A DNA stretch of 64,000 bases from Rhizobium terricola (GTDB lineage: Bacteria > Pseudomonadota > Alphaproteobacteria > Rhizobiales > Rhizobiaceae). The notes beneath the pieces are model-generated. The model worked only from the letters and a program-made list of their open reading frames with translations. It was not told the origin of the DNA and did no database searches. The position numbers and the translations under genes were made by a program. The stretch's first letter is position 1. Every line of letters starts with the position of its first letter. Below, piece by piece: positions 1 to 9,823 of this stretch. Location: contig NZ_JABBGK010000001.1 of NCBI RefSeq assembly GCF_012927355.1, positions 62,001-126,000 of the forward strand, read 5' to 3'.

Positions 1-1290
1 CTCGATGCGCTGCATGGCGCTGATCGCGTCACGCACAACTTCGCCTGAGGACGCGGCGCATTCCTTGGCGTCGCGCACCAGGTTGCGGGTGTCGAGGGTT
101 CGTTCGGCAGACGAGCGCACCGTCGCGGTGACCTGTTCCAGGGCGGCCGAGGTCTCTTCAAGCGCGGCGGCCTGCTGCTCCGTGCGCTGGGACAGGTTGT
201 CTGCGGCTGCGCGCATCTCCTGGCCGTTGTCGTAGAGGCTGCGGGTCTCGTCGAGCACTTGCTCGAGCGTGGCCTGGAACGTGGCGATCGAATTGTTGAA
301 GTCCCGGCGCAGCGGTTCGAAATGCGGCTCGAAGGGCTCGTCGATGGTCAGGCGGATGTTGCATTCGGCGAGGCGATTGAGGCCGGCGCCGAGCGCTTCG
401 ACGACCATCTGCAATGACTCCGCCTCCTTCACGCGCCGTTCTTCGCGCGCTGCACGTTCGCTCTCGGTGAGCGCTCGGGCGTGCGTTGCCTGTGCTTCCA
501 GCCGCTGCTTCTCGAGACCGGCAAGGCGGAAGACCTCTACGGCGTTTGCTATATCGCCGATCTCGTCCTTGCGGTTCGAGTAGGGGACGGCACGGTCATA
601 TTCGCCGCCCGCCATGTCGGTCATGAAGCTGCTGATGCCGCCGAGCGGATTGAGCGCGCGCTGCCGGATGAAAAAGACGGCGCCGAGCGCCATTAGGATC
701 AGCGCCGAACCGCCCGCGAGTGCGAGCATCTCCATCATCGCGGTCTGGCCGGCAGCATAGTCTTCCCGGGTCTTCAGGTAGGCGTTGGACATGTCGACGA
801 GTTCGTTGACCGCTTTTTCGTGGGTGTGGAAGCTTTCCTTGAGCGCAGGAAGAGAGGCCGCCACAGCGGTTGCGTTGCCTTTGCTCGCTGCGGGAATGTA
901 AGCGTTGTTGACTTCGTTCCAGAAGATGTCGCCCTTGGTCAAAACATCCGAGTAGAGCTTCGAGGAAAGCTCGGCGGGAAGCGTCGAATTCTTCCAGTAT
1001 TCACGCCGTTCGGCGTACAGCCCCTTCAGAACCTCGAGCCGTGCGAGGTTGGCTTGGGCGGTATCCGGATGCAGCGCTGTTTCGCTGGTCAGCGAGTAGG
1101 CTTCGGTGAGGTAGAGCGGCGGCGGCAGGATATCCGCGATCAGGTCTTTTCCGTCGACGATCTCATGATAGATCGGGCCGTTGATCTTCAGCGTCTGCAG
1201 GGTCTGCATGCCGATCCCGACGGTGGCGACAAGACCGGCGGCCAGCGCCAGCCCTGCGGAAGTGACCATGAAAGAGATATTGAAGCGCAT
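1..1290 (-). CDS. Methyl-accepting chemotaxis protein, 3' end outside window
   Basis: A 430-codon open frame runs off the left edge. A membrane segment at about residues 8-28 is followed by a periplasmic sensor region of about 155 residues. A second membrane segment at about 185-207 leads into a HAMP-like region (about 208-262) and a long Ala/Glu-rich coiled coil typical of methylation helices, including a run of Gln-Gln-Ala-Ala-Ala-Leu-Glu-Glu-Thr-Ser type. The conserved hairpin tip that binds CheA/CheW lies beyond the window, so it cannot be confirmed. The start MRFNISF is chosen because GGAAAG lies just upstream and the hydrophobic segment follows directly. The sensor domain shows no family I can name, so the ligand is unknown. 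Chemoreceptors pass ligand signals across the inner membrane to the flagellar motor. Confidence 0.9.
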   Translation of the reverse strand, partial: MRFNISFMVTSAGLALAAGLVATVGIGMQTLQTLKINGPIYHEIVDGKDLIADILPPPLYLTEAYSLTSETALHPDTAQANLARLEVLKGLYAERREYWKNSTLPAELSSKLYSDVLTKGDIFWNEVNNAYIPAASKGNATAVAASLPALKESFHTHEKAVNELVDMSNAYLKTREDYAAGQTAMMEMLALAGGSALILMALGAVFFIRQRALNPLGGISSFMTDMAGGEYDRAVPYSNRKDEIGDIANAVEVFRLAGLEKQRLEAQATHARALTESERAAREERRVKEAESLQMVVEALGAGLNRLAECNIRLTIDEPFEPHFEPLRRDFNNSIATFQATLEQVLDETRSLYDNGQEMRAAADNLSQRTEQQAAALEETSAALEQVTATVRSSAERTLDTRNLVRDAKECAASSGEVVRDAISAMQRIE

Positions 1291-1535
1291 GAGCTTGCTT
1301 TCCGTGGCACGCCAAGCGTCAAGGGCAGCGGGAAACGCGGAACATACGCAATTCGCTGACAACCGGGCCGGTTGGCTGGATCTTTGAAAGGTGACGCCGG
1401 CGTCCGACCGCATGTTTGGCTGGCCACGCGGCAAGAGTGCCGGACAAAGCAAAAACTAGTCGGCATGAATTACCGATGCGTTAAGGTATATGTTCCGTGA
1501 AGAAAAATAACGTCGTAAACATCCTAAAAAGCAAA
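1291..1535. other. Intergenic region upstream of chemoreceptor gene
   Basis: Together with the terminator that follows, this is the 308-nt gap between the chemoreceptor start and the WD40 stop codon. It must hold the leftward chemoreceptor promoter. An AT-richer patch lies at about 1450-1530. I see no coding frame and no clear -35/-10 pair. Confidence 0.5.
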
Positions 1536-1557
1536 AGAGCCCCGGTTGAGGGGCTCT
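1536..1557 (-). terminator. Rho-independent terminator of the cobW-WD40 unit
   Basis: A perfect 8-bp stem (AGAGCCCC/GGGGCTCT, 6-nt loop) is followed on the minus strand by TTTTGCTTTTT. It sits about 40 nt past the stop of the WD40 gene. The plus-strand side has only a weak T-run, so it serves mainly leftward transcription. Confidence 0.85.
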
Positions 1558-1598
1558 CTTCTTATCTATACATCGGATTTTAGAGAATTATAATTCAA

Positions 1599-2585
1599 CT
1601 AGGCAGATATATCGACGACACCGCAATCGCCTGCCTCTGATGCAAAGGCAAGCAGCTTGCCGTTGGCGCTCCACCCCATGGAGGTGATCGCACCCTTGCC
1701 GGGACGGCGCAGCAGCGCTTCCTTGCCGTCGGCAGTGCGAACAGCGAGGATCATGCCGTCGACGAAGCCGATCGCCAGTACATCTTCCGCCGGATGGAAG
1801 GCAACATTGGTGACCATGATGTTGGCGCGGGTGCCGAGTTCGAGCGGTGCCTTGCCCATCGGACCGTCCTTGCCGGCGAAGGGCCAGACGATTGCGGCCG
1901 GAGCGCCCGACGAGGCAAGCCACTTGCCCTTGGCGGACCAGGAGAGCGACTTCACCTTCGCCGGATAGCCGGTCATGCGCATATGGCGGGTCTCGTTCGA
2001 CTTGCTGTCGAGCTTCCAGCCGTGAAGGGCGCTTTCCTGCATGGTGGTCACGACGAAACGGCCGTCGGGAGAGAAGGTGACACCGGTATGGGCGCCCTTC
2101 CAGTCGAGATCGACCGGCGCACCCGTCGTGCCGATCCAATGCAGCGTCACGCCGTTGTAGCGTGCCGCGGCAACGCGCAGGCCCTTCGGCGCGAAGTCCA
2201 GGGCCTCGATGGTGCGCTCCTCGGCGAATTCCTTCACCGTGCCGTCGGCGAGCCGGACGTAGCCGGTCTTTCCAACTGCATAGGCAACAGCGCCCTGCGG
2301 GCCGGCGGCCACGACCGAGATCCACTTGCGTGGCACATGGGCGAGTTCCGTAACCGTGCCGTCATGGGCGATGCGCAGGACCTTACCGTCCTCGCCGCCG
2401 GTGACCAGGGTCTGGTTGGAACTGTCCTTGACGCAGGCGAGCAGGCCCTGGTGGGCCTCCGTCACCTTCTCGCCGCCGTCGAGCCGATGGATCGAACCCG
2501 AGGCGGCGACGAAGACCGGGATGTCGCCGAGGAAGTTGGCGGCCAGCACGTGACCTTCAATGTCGAGGGGAGCGACCGTCGGCAT
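1599..2585 (-). CDS. WD40 repeat protein linked to CobW GTPase
   Basis: 328 residues made of repeated blade-like units of about 40 residues. Gly-His-type turns and Ser-Pro-Asp-Gly-Arg or Trp-Ser-Ala-Lys-Gly-Lys motifs recur (for example FSPDGRFVV and LSWSAKGKWLAS), as expected for a seven-bladed beta-propeller. There is no signal peptide or membrane segment, so it should be a cytoplasmic scaffold. It lies 58 nt downstream of the CobW-type GTPase on the same strand and ends at a terminator, so the two are probably co-transcribed. The pairing of a WD40 protein with a CobW GTPase is, as I recall, common in rhizobia. A role in metal allocation or chaperoning is inference from that context only. 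Confidence 0.8.
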   Translation of the reverse strand: MPTVAPLDIEGHVLAANFLGDIPVFVAASGSIHRLDGGEKVTEAHQGLLACVKDSSNQTLVTGGEDGKVLRIAHDGTVTELAHVPRKWISVVAAGPQGAVAYAVGKTGYVRLADGTVKEFAEERTIEALDFAPKGLRVAAARYNGVTLHWIGTTGAPVDLDWKGAHTGVTFSPDGRFVVTTMQESALHGWKLDSKSNETRHMRMTGYPAKVKSLSWSAKGKWLASSGAPAAIVWPFAGKDGPMGKAPLELGTRANIMVTNVAFHPAEDVLAIGFVDGMILAVRTADGKEALLRRPGKGAITSMGWSANGKLLAFASEAGDCGVVDISA

Positions 2586-2643
2586 CAGGCATTCTTTCCA
2601 ACAGGCATGACTTCATCCGAAAAGGGCATGGTGGCGAAGCGCA

Positions 2644-3747
2644 TCAGGCGGTCGCCTCGCAGGCGTGGAAGCTTTTCTCGATCTTCTCGCGGTCGAGGTT
2701 GCGGCCGATGAAGACCAGACGGCTCTCGCGCTTCTCGCCGTCCTTCCACGGACGCTGATGGTCGCCTTCGATGATCATGTGCACGCCCTGCACGACGTAA
2801 CGCTCCTCGTCACCCTTGAAGGCGATAATGCCCTTCAGGCGCAGAATGTTCGGGCCGTCGGTCTGGGTGATCTTCTGGATCCACGGGAAGAAGCGGTCCG
2901 GGTTCATCTCGCCGCCGCGCAGCGAGATCGACATGACCGTCACGTCATGGATCGGAGACGGCCCGTGGTCATGGTGATGGCCGTGATGATCGTGGTCGTG
3001 ATGGTGGTCATGATCATGGTCGTGATGATGATGGTGGCCATGATCGTGATCATGATCGCAGTTAGGGCCGCAGACATGGTCCGGGTGATCATGGTCGAGG
3101 AAGCTCGGATCGTTTTCGAGGGCACGCTCGAGGTTGAAGGCGCCCTGATCGAGCACCTTCGCGAGATCGACGCCGGAACGCGACGTGGAGTAAATGCGCG
3201 CCGACGGGTTGATGGCGCGAACGATGTCCTCGATGCGGTGCAGTTCGTCATGGGTGACGAGATCGGACTTGTTGATCACGACGACATCGGCAAAGGCGAT
3301 CTGGTCCTCGGCCTCGCGGCTGTCCTTGAGCCGCAGCGGCAGGTGCTTGGCATCGACGAGGGCGACCACGGCGTCGAGCTCGGTCTTGGCGCGCACGTCG
3401 TCATCCATGAAGAAGGTCTGGGCGACCGGGACCGGATCGGCCAGGCCGGTGGTCTCGACAATGATGCCGTCGAAGCGGCCGGGGCGGCGCATCAGGCCCT
3501 CGACCACGCGGATCAGGTCGCCGCGAACGGTGCAGCAGACGCAGCCGTTGTTCATTTCGTAGATTTCCTCGTCGGACTCCACGATCAGGTCGTTGTCGAT
3601 GCCGATCTCGCCGAATTCGTTGACGATGACCGCATATTTCTTGCCGTGGTTCTCCGACAGGATGCGGTTGAGCAGCGTCGTCTTGCCGGCGCCGAGGTAG
3701 CCGGTCAGCACGGTAACGGGGATGGGTTTTGCGGCAGCTTCGGTCAT
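2644..3747 (-). CDS. CobW/ZNG1-family GTPase with His-rich metal-binding insert
   Basis: 367 residues of the G3E GTPase family (CobW/YjiA/ZNG1), which hand metal, often zinc, to client enzymes. A Walker A motif GYLGAGKTT is near residue 15. The family CxCC metal site (NNGCVCCTVRGDL) is near residue 70, and the guanine-specificity motif NKSD is near residue 160. The CobW C-terminal domain fills the last third. Between them lies a His/Asp-rich stretch of about 40 residues (roughly 225-265), almost purely His, Asp and Gly, a likely metal-binding or buffering tail. The start has GAGG about 5 nt upstream. The WD40 gene follows at 58 nt and a creatininase-like gene lies 102 nt upstream. Zur-type control would be expected, but the only palindrome in the leader (3787-3799) is a poor match to the Zur box I remember. 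Confidence 0.92.
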   Translation of the reverse strand: MTEAAAKPIPVTVLTGYLGAGKTTLLNRILSENHGKKYAVIVNEFGEIGIDNDLIVESDEEIYEMNNGCVCCTVRGDLIRVVEGLMRRPGRFDGIIVETTGLADPVPVAQTFFMDDDVRAKTELDAVVALVDAKHLPLRLKDSREAEDQIAFADVVVINKSDLVTHDELHRIEDIVRAINPSARIYSTSRSGVDLAKVLDQGAFNLERALENDPSFLDHDHPDHVCGPNCDHDHDHGHHHHHDHDHDHHHDHDHHGHHHDHGPSPIHDVTVMSISLRGGEMNPDRFFPWIQKITQTDGPNILRLKGIIAFKGDEERYVVQGVHMIIEGDHQRPWKDGEKRESRLVFIGRNLDREKIEKSFHACEATA

Positions 3748-3849
3748 GGAAACCTCGATCGGATGGGCGACGCGGACGGTGCGTCTGTAATGGTGTTACC
3801 CCATATAGGCGCTGGCCCGGACGAGTTCAAAGGCTTTGTTGAGGGCGGC

Positions 3850-4653
3850 TCAATCCTTTGCGCAGACAAAAGTATCGATGTCGAACATCTGTACATCCCG
3901 CAGAAGCTCGATGAGCCCTGTCACGGCATGGTCGATCAGTTTCTCGCCCTTTTCCGCCGTTGCGGCGGCGGCGTTGCCGGTCACTCCGCGAGGGTTGAGG
4001 TCCGCCATCTTCCAGCCGAAGGCGTGCGGACCATAAGCGCGCAGGTGTTTGAAGCGGGCGGCAAATTCGGACTGGTTCGAGGAAAAGTCTTCTGCTCTGT
4101 CCATCGCGACGCGGTCGGGGTGCAGCGCCAGCATGACGGATGTCTCGATTTCCCCGCCATGGATGCCGATTGCCTTCTCCTGAGGATCGATCACGCCTTC
4201 CGGCAGGCCGAAGCGCGTCCAGCTGGTGGCGACGGCCAGCATGCCGAAACGCACCCGTGCCTCGGTTGCGACGATCGTCATCAGGGGAGAATTGCCGCCA
4301 TGCGCGTTCAGCATGACGAACTTGCGGATGCCGTTCTCTGAAAGGTCTTCAGCAATGCCGAGCCAGCGTTGGACCGCTTCCTGATAGCCGAGCGTCCGGG
4401 TGCCTGCCACGTCCATGTGCTCGATCGAGTAGCCGACCGGCTCGGCGGGCAGGACGGTAACCGGCAGGTCCGCGGGGCGCCGCGCGACAAGCCGGTCGAT
4501 GATGCCCTCGACGATCAGCCTGTCCGTTTCGAAGGGCAGGTGGGGGCCGTGCTGTTCATGGGCGCCGAGCGGCAGGAGCGCGATCCAGTCGCGGCGGGCC
4601 TCGGGGGCAAGCCCGGGATCGTTGTCGGCGAAGCGGGGAGCGGGGTAGGGCAT
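3850..4653 (-). CDS. Creatininase-family amidohydrolase
   Basis: 267 residues of the creatininase/creatinine amidohydrolase fold, a binuclear-metal amidohydrolase family that also includes MftE and FAPy deformylases. Metal-ligand motifs are visible: GAHEQHGPHLPFETD near residue 30, NAHGGNSP near 110, and a HGGEIETS segment near 165. Length is normal. The true substrate is not fixed by sequence; members cleave small cyclic amides or formamide products. The gene is upstream of the CobW and WD40 genes on the same strand. This is compatible with a CobW protein supplying zinc to a metal-dependent hydrolase, but that link is inference. Confidence 0.87.
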   Translation of the reverse strand: MPYPAPRFADNDPGLAPEARRDWIALLPLGAHEQHGPHLPFETDRLIVEGIIDRLVARRPADLPVTVLPAEPVGYSIEHMDVAGTRTLGYQEAVQRWLGIAEDLSENGIRKFVMLNAHGGNSPLMTIVATEARVRFGMLAVATSWTRFGLPEGVIDPQEKAIGIHGGEIETSVMLALHPDRVAMDRAEDFSSNQSEFAARFKHLRAYGPHAFGWKMADLNPRGVTGNAAAATAEKGEKLIDHAVTGLIELLRDVQMFDIDTFVCAKD

Positions 4654-4748
4654 CTGGCGTCGGTCTTCGTAATTGGCTATGGGTTGGCACGCCGAATGTT
4701 AGCCGGCACAGCAACAAGAGCGGATCGCGCTCGGCGACAGGGGGGACA

Positions 4749-5243
4749 ATGGCGAAAAAGGACAAGTCCGACAAGAAGAACAAGTCGGCGAAGAAGAAGG
4801 ATGCGGCCGACCGCAGTGCGTCGATCGCAGCCGCAGTCACCCAGGCGGCGCGGGCCATGCGCACGGAACTGTCGCGCAGGCTCTCTGACAGCGGCCTCTA
4901 TGCCGGGCAGGACACCGTGGTTCAGCTCCTTGCGGACGAGGACGGGCTGACACCGGGCTTCCTGGCGCAGAGGCTCGGCGTCAAGGCGCCGACCATGACC
5001 CGCACGATCGGGCGCATGGAAGTACAGGGCTTCGTCGAGCGTCGATCCGACGACAAGGACGGCCGTCTCACCACAGTCCATCTCACTGCCACCGGGCGGG
5101 ACCGGCTCGATCAGATTGTCGCAGCCGCGGTCGAGACGGAGGAACGGGCAACGAAGGGACTGTCCGGCAAGGAGGTCAGGCAACTGGTGAAGCTGCTGGC
5201 CGTGGTCGAGGCGAACCTTGTCACCGATACGCCGAAAGACTGA
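4749..5243 (+). CDS. MarR-family regulator with lysine-rich N-terminus
   Basis: 164 residues. A winged-helix MarR domain spans roughly residues 40-150: GFLAQRLGVKAPTMTRTIGRM is the recognition helix region, and ERRSDDKDGRLTTVHLTATG is the wing. The first about 22 residues are a Lys/Asp tail (alternating Lys-Lys-Asp and Lys-Lys-Asn), unusual for MarR proteins and probably disordered and nucleic-acid-attracting. The start has a GGGGGG-type ribosome site a few bases upstream. A 38-bp palindrome follows 38 nt downstream, before the LacI gene. That site could serve either regulator. The effector is unknown. Confidence 0.88.
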   Translation: MAKKDKSDKKNKSAKKKDAADRSASIAAAVTQAARAMRTELSRRLSDSGLYAGQDTVVQLLADEDGLTPGFLAQRLGVKAPTMTRTIGRMEVQGFVERRSDDKDGRLTTVHLTATGRDRLDQIVAAAVETEERATKGLSGKEVRQLVKLLAVVEANLVTDTPKD

Positions 5244-5281
5244 GGGCGGCGGGCATTTTCCGTCCCGGCGGGAATTGAAAA

Positions 5282-5319
5282 ACGAACTTAAATTGTTTAA
5301 TTAAACTATTTAAGTTCGT
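5282..5319. promoter_or_regulatory. 38-bp nested palindrome, likely operator
   Basis: The 12-bp arms ACGAACTTAAAT and ATTTAAGTTCGT are perfect. The interior GTTTAATTAAAC is itself a perfect 12-bp palindrome. Only one base pair of the whole 38-bp dyad (5294/5307) fails to match. It is AT-rich in a GC-rich region and ends 44 nt before the GTG start of the LacI-family gene. Its size suggests two stacked operator sites, one for a LacI or MarR dimer in the centre and one spanning both arms. Which regulator binds is not known. Confidence 0.75.
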
Positions 5320-5363
5320 ATTGGCATGCCGGCCGGGGAGAGTTTGGCCGGAGGGGAGGGGCA

Positions 5364-6383
5364 GTGGCTCAGAAGGTAAAGCTATCAACGATCGCCGAGA
5401 CGCTCGGCCTCTCGACGGCGACAATCTCACTTGCGTTGCGCGACAGCCCGCTGGTCGCGGCCGAGACGCGGGACAAGATCAAGGAACAGGCACGGGTTCT
5501 CGGCTACATCTACAATCGCCGGGCCGCCAGCCTGCGGACGTCGCGCTCCGGCATCATCGGGGTCGTCGTGCACGACATCATGAACCCCTTCTACGGAGAA
5601 ATCCTCAAGGCCATCGAGAGCGAACTCGACCGCAGCCGCCATACCTTCATCCTGTCGAACCACTACGACTCCGTCGAGAAGCAGCGGATGTTCATAGAAA
5701 CGCTTCTTCAGCTCGGCGGCGACGGCGTGATCATGTCGCCGGCCATCGGGACACCGGTCGAAGACATCAAGCTCGCCGAGGACAACGGGATGCCGGCGAT
5801 CCTGATCGCGCGCCAGATGGACGGGCTCGACGTTCCGACCTATCGCGGTGACGACAGCTATGGCATTTCGCTCGCCACCAATCATCTGATCGGGCTCGGT
5901 CACCGCACCATCGCGATGATCGGCGGTACAGACCAGACATCGACCGGCCGCGACCGCTATCAGGGCTATGTGAATGCCTTGCGCAAGGCCGGCATCGAAG
6001 TCGATCCGGAGCTGCGCATTCCAGGACCGCGCACCAAGCAGGGCGGTTTCGAGGCGGCGGTGCATTTCCTGTCGCTGCCGCAAAAGCCGACGGCGGCCGT
6101 CTGCTGGAACGATCTCGTGGCGATCGGCCTGATGAACGGCATCGCCCGCGCGGGGCTCATTCCCGGCCGGGATATCTCTGTTACCGGCTATGATGATCTC
6201 GAGGAGGCCTCGATCGCCACGCCTGCGCTCACCACCGTCTGGAACGGCCAGGCGGAGGTCGGGCGGCTGGCCGCCCGCGCGCTGCTCGACAGACTGGCCG
6301 GCAGCCACGAGCCGGATGGCATCCATCTGATCAAGCCGGAGATGCGCATTCGCCAGTCGACCGGTCCGATCCATCGCCGGTAG
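5364..6383 (+). CDS. LacI-family transcriptional regulator
   Basis: 339 residues. An N-terminal LacI helix-turn-helix (residues about 5-25, STIAETLGLSTATISLALRD) with hinge helix is followed by a periplasmic-binding-protein-like ligand domain (GIIGVVVHDIMNPFYGEIL through VTGYDDLEEASIATPALTTV). The start is GTG at 5364, with GGAGGGGAGGGG ending about 3 nt upstream. It lies 40 nt upstream of a D-2-hydroxyacid dehydrogenase gene on the same strand, so both are probably one operon, possibly autoregulated through the palindrome at 5282-5319. The ligand is likely a sugar or hydroxy-acid metabolite, but the sequence does not say which. Confidence 0.93.
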   Translation: MAQKVKLSTIAETLGLSTATISLALRDSPLVAAETRDKIKEQARVLGYIYNRRAASLRTSRSGIIGVVVHDIMNPFYGEILKAIESELDRSRHTFILSNHYDSVEKQRMFIETLLQLGGDGVIMSPAIGTPVEDIKLAEDNGMPAILIARQMDGLDVPTYRGDDSYGISLATNHLIGLGHRTIAMIGGTDQTSTGRDRYQGYVNALRKAGIEVDPELRIPGPRTKQGGFEAAVHFLSLPQKPTAAVCWNDLVAIGLMNGIARAGLIPGRDISVTGYDDLEEASIATPALTTVWNGQAEVGRLAARALLDRLAGSHEPDGIHLIKPEMRIRQSTGPIHRR

Positions 6384-6423
6384 GCCTTATCGCCCCACAG
6401 ACCAAAGACAGAGGAGGACGAGC

Positions 6424-7398
6424 ATGTCGAACGCGCGCGTCACGATCCTGGTGCCCGGCCGGATCAATTCCCGGGTGCCGGAGCGGCTGAAGGAACACTT
6501 CGACATCCTTGCCGTGCCGCACGGCGCGGAGCTTGAGCTTTCGGAGGCCGAGGCGGCAAGGGTCCGCGGGATTGCTGTATCGGGTGCCCTGCCGCGCAGC
6601 TGGATTGCCCGCCTGCCCGCCCTGGAGATGGTCGCGAGCTTCGGTGTCGGCTATGACGGCGTCGACGTGGCCGCGGCGGCAGAGCGCGGCATCGTCGTCT
6701 CCAACACGCCGGATGTCCTGAACGACGAGGTCGCCGATACGGCCGTCGCGCTGCTGATCAACACCATCCGGCGCCTGCCCCAGGCCGAGGCATGGCTGCG
6801 GCAGGGGCGCTGGCCCGAAGAGGGGCCTTTTCCCCTCACGCCGCTGTCGCTCAAGGGGCGGCATGTCGGGATCCACGGCCTCGGCCGGATCGGCATCGAG
6901 ATCGCGCGGCGCCTCGAACCGTTCAAGGTGCGGATCAGTTACCATACGCGGCGCCCGCGTTCGGATGTCGGTTACACGCATTTCCCGACGCTTGCAGGGC
7001 TCGCCGAGGCCGTCGATACGCTCATCTCGATCGTGCCGAACACGCCGCAGACGCTGAAGGCGATCAATGCCGATGTGCTGAAGGCGCTCGGACCGGACGG
7101 CGTGCTGATCAATGTCGGCCGCGGCACGACAGTGGACGAGGCGGCCTTGATCGCGGCGCTGACGGACGGAACGATCGCGGCGGCAGGTCTCGACGTGTTC
7201 GAGAAGGAGCCGCATGTTCCCCAGGCGCTTCTCGATTTGCCGAATGTCTCTGTCCTGCCGCATGTGGCATCGGCGTCGGTTCCGACCCGCAATGCCATGG
7301 CCGATCTGGTCGTCGACAATCTCGTGTCGTGGTTCACCACGGGTCGGGCGCTCACGCCTGTGCCGGAAACGCCACAAGGGGCCCGAGGCCCCTTGTGA
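6424..7398 (+). CDS. D-isomer-specific 2-hydroxyacid dehydrogenase (glyoxylate/hydroxypyruvate reductase type)
   Basis: 324 residues with the full family layout: catalytic-domain entry VASFGVGYDGVD, a Rossmann domain with GLGRIGIEIARRL near residue 155, the Arg loop NVGRGTTVDEAAL near 232, a Glu in LDVFEKEPH near 262, and the catalytic His in LPHVASAS near 280. It should reduce glyoxylate, hydroxypyruvate or a related 2-keto acid with NAD(P)H in the cytoplasm. The ribosome site GAGGA precedes the ATG. It lies behind the LacI regulator. A strong hairpin overlaps its last codons. Exact substrate cannot be assigned from sequence. Confidence 0.9.
   Translation: MSNARVTILVPGRINSRVPERLKEHFDILAVPHGAELELSEAEAARVRGIAVSGALPRSWIARLPALEMVASFGVGYDGVDVAAAAERGIVVSNTPDVLNDEVADTAVALLINTIRRLPQAEAWLRQGRWPEEGPFPLTPLSLKGRHVGIHGLGRIGIEIARRLEPFKVRISYHTRRPRSDVGYTHFPTLAGLAEAVDTLISIVPNTPQTLKAINADVLKALGPDGVLINVGRGTTVDEAALIAALTDGTIAAAGLDVFEKEPHVPQALLDLPNVSVLPHVASASVPTRNAMADLVVDNLVSWFTTGRALTPVPETPQGARGPL
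7373..7397. terminator. Hairpin overlapping the dehydrogenase stop codon
   Basis: A perfect 11-bp stem (CACAAGGGGCC/GGCCCCTTGTG) with a 3-nt loop lies between two convergent genes and includes the stop codon of the dehydrogenase gene. There is no T-run on either side, so it may act as a weak bidirectional terminator or as a block to RNA decay. Confidence 0.5.
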
Positions 7399-7422
7399 AA
7401 GTCATTTCGCGATGCCCGCCGC

Positions 7423-8175
7423 TCAGGCCTTGGTCTTGACGTAGTCGCGAACGGCGTCGCCGAAGGCTTCGAAGAGCGCGCGAGACGGGCGGTCGGTTTC
7501 AGCCCAGTATTCCGGATGCCACTGGACGCCGATGGCAAAGCCCTTGGCGCCGATCACCGAAACGGCCTCGATGGTCCCGTCCTCTGCCAGGGCCTCGACC
7601 TGCAGGCCGGGCGCCGTCTTGGAAATCGCCTGGCGATGCAGCGAATTGACGGGGATCGATCCGGCGCCGAGATAACGGGCGATGCAGGAGCCCTCGGCGA
7701 TGATGACATCCTGACGGATGCTGTACATGACGTCGCGATCCGGATGCTGCGGCTTGCGGTGGTCCCAGACCCCTTCCTGTTCCTGGATCTCGGTGGCAAG
7801 CGTTCCGCCGAGCGCGACGTTGAGTTCCTGAATGCCGCGACAGATGGCCAGCAGCGGAATGCCGCGTTCGATCGCGCGGCGGATCAGCGGAAGGGTGGTG
7901 GCGTCGCGGGCCGGATCGAAGGGGCCGTCGCTCTCTCGGACCTCTCCGCCGTAGAGGGAGGGATGCACGTTGGTCGCGGAGCCGGAGACGATCAGGCCGT
8001 CGACGCGATCCAGAAGAGCATCGGTGTCGTTGCCATCCACGAAGGCCGGGATGATGAAGGACATGACGTCGGCGACCTTGAGCGCCGCGTGGACATACTG
8101 GTTCTGGGCGGCGTGCCAATGCGTTCCGTCGAACTCGCGAATATCGGCGGGAACGGCAATAATCGGTCTGGGCAT
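7423..8175 (-). CDS. Class I glutamine amidotransferase-like hydrolase (PuuD family)
   Basis: 250 residues from the chosen start. Family motifs include a nucleophile elbow AICRGIQELNVALGG (Cys112) and the partners His220 and Glu222 in GVQWHPEYW. PuuD proteins hydrolyse gamma-glutamyl-GABA in putrescine breakdown; relatives act on other gamma-glutamyl amides. An upstream in-frame ATG at 8217 exists. MPRPIIAVPAD at 8175 has GGAG 7 nt upstream and begins the conserved first strand, so it is preferred. The gene converges on the hydroxyacid dehydrogenase and diverges from the TRAP binding protein. It stands alone, so its exact substrate is open. Confidence 0.87.
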   Translation of the reverse strand: MPRPIIAVPADIREFDGTHWHAAQNQYVHAALKVADVMSFIIPAFVDGNDTDALLDRVDGLIVSGSATNVHPSLYGGEVRESDGPFDPARDATTLPLIRRAIERGIPLLAICRGIQELNVALGGTLATEIQEQEGVWDHRKPQHPDRDVMYSIRQDVIIAEGSCIARYLGAGSIPVNSLHRQAISKTAPGLQVEALAEDGTIEAVSVIGAKGFAIGVQWHPEYWAETDRPSRALFEAFGDAVRDYVKTKA

Positions 8176-9700
<1,525 letters not shown>

Positions 9701-9728
9701 GCTATCGACGCCAAGGAATGAAAGACGG

Positions 9729-9760
9729 AAGCCCCGGGTACGCCCCGGGGCTTTTCTTTT
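9729..9760 (+). terminator. Terminator of TRAP binding-protein gene
   Basis: A perfect 10-bp stem (AAGCCCCGGG/CCCGGGGCTT) with a short loop is followed by CTTTTCTTTT on the plus strand, about 30 nt past the stop. Confidence 0.93.
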
Positions 9761-9823
9761 GCCCGTCGGTCCTCGTGGCGCAGGCCATCGGGATCCCGTG
9801 TGCTTGCCCCACGCCCAAAAAGA

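Noticed and set aside
2940..3100. Tandem repeat of CATGATC-like units
   Set aside because: It is the coding DNA of the His/Asp-rich segment of the CobW protein, not an independent repeat element or CRISPR.
2665..4341. 558-codon plus-strand frame opposite cobW and the creatininase gene
   Set aside because: High GC makes long antisense frames common. Its translation is a mirror of the His-rich insert (Met/Val runs) with no family motif, while the minus-strand genes have clear motifs.
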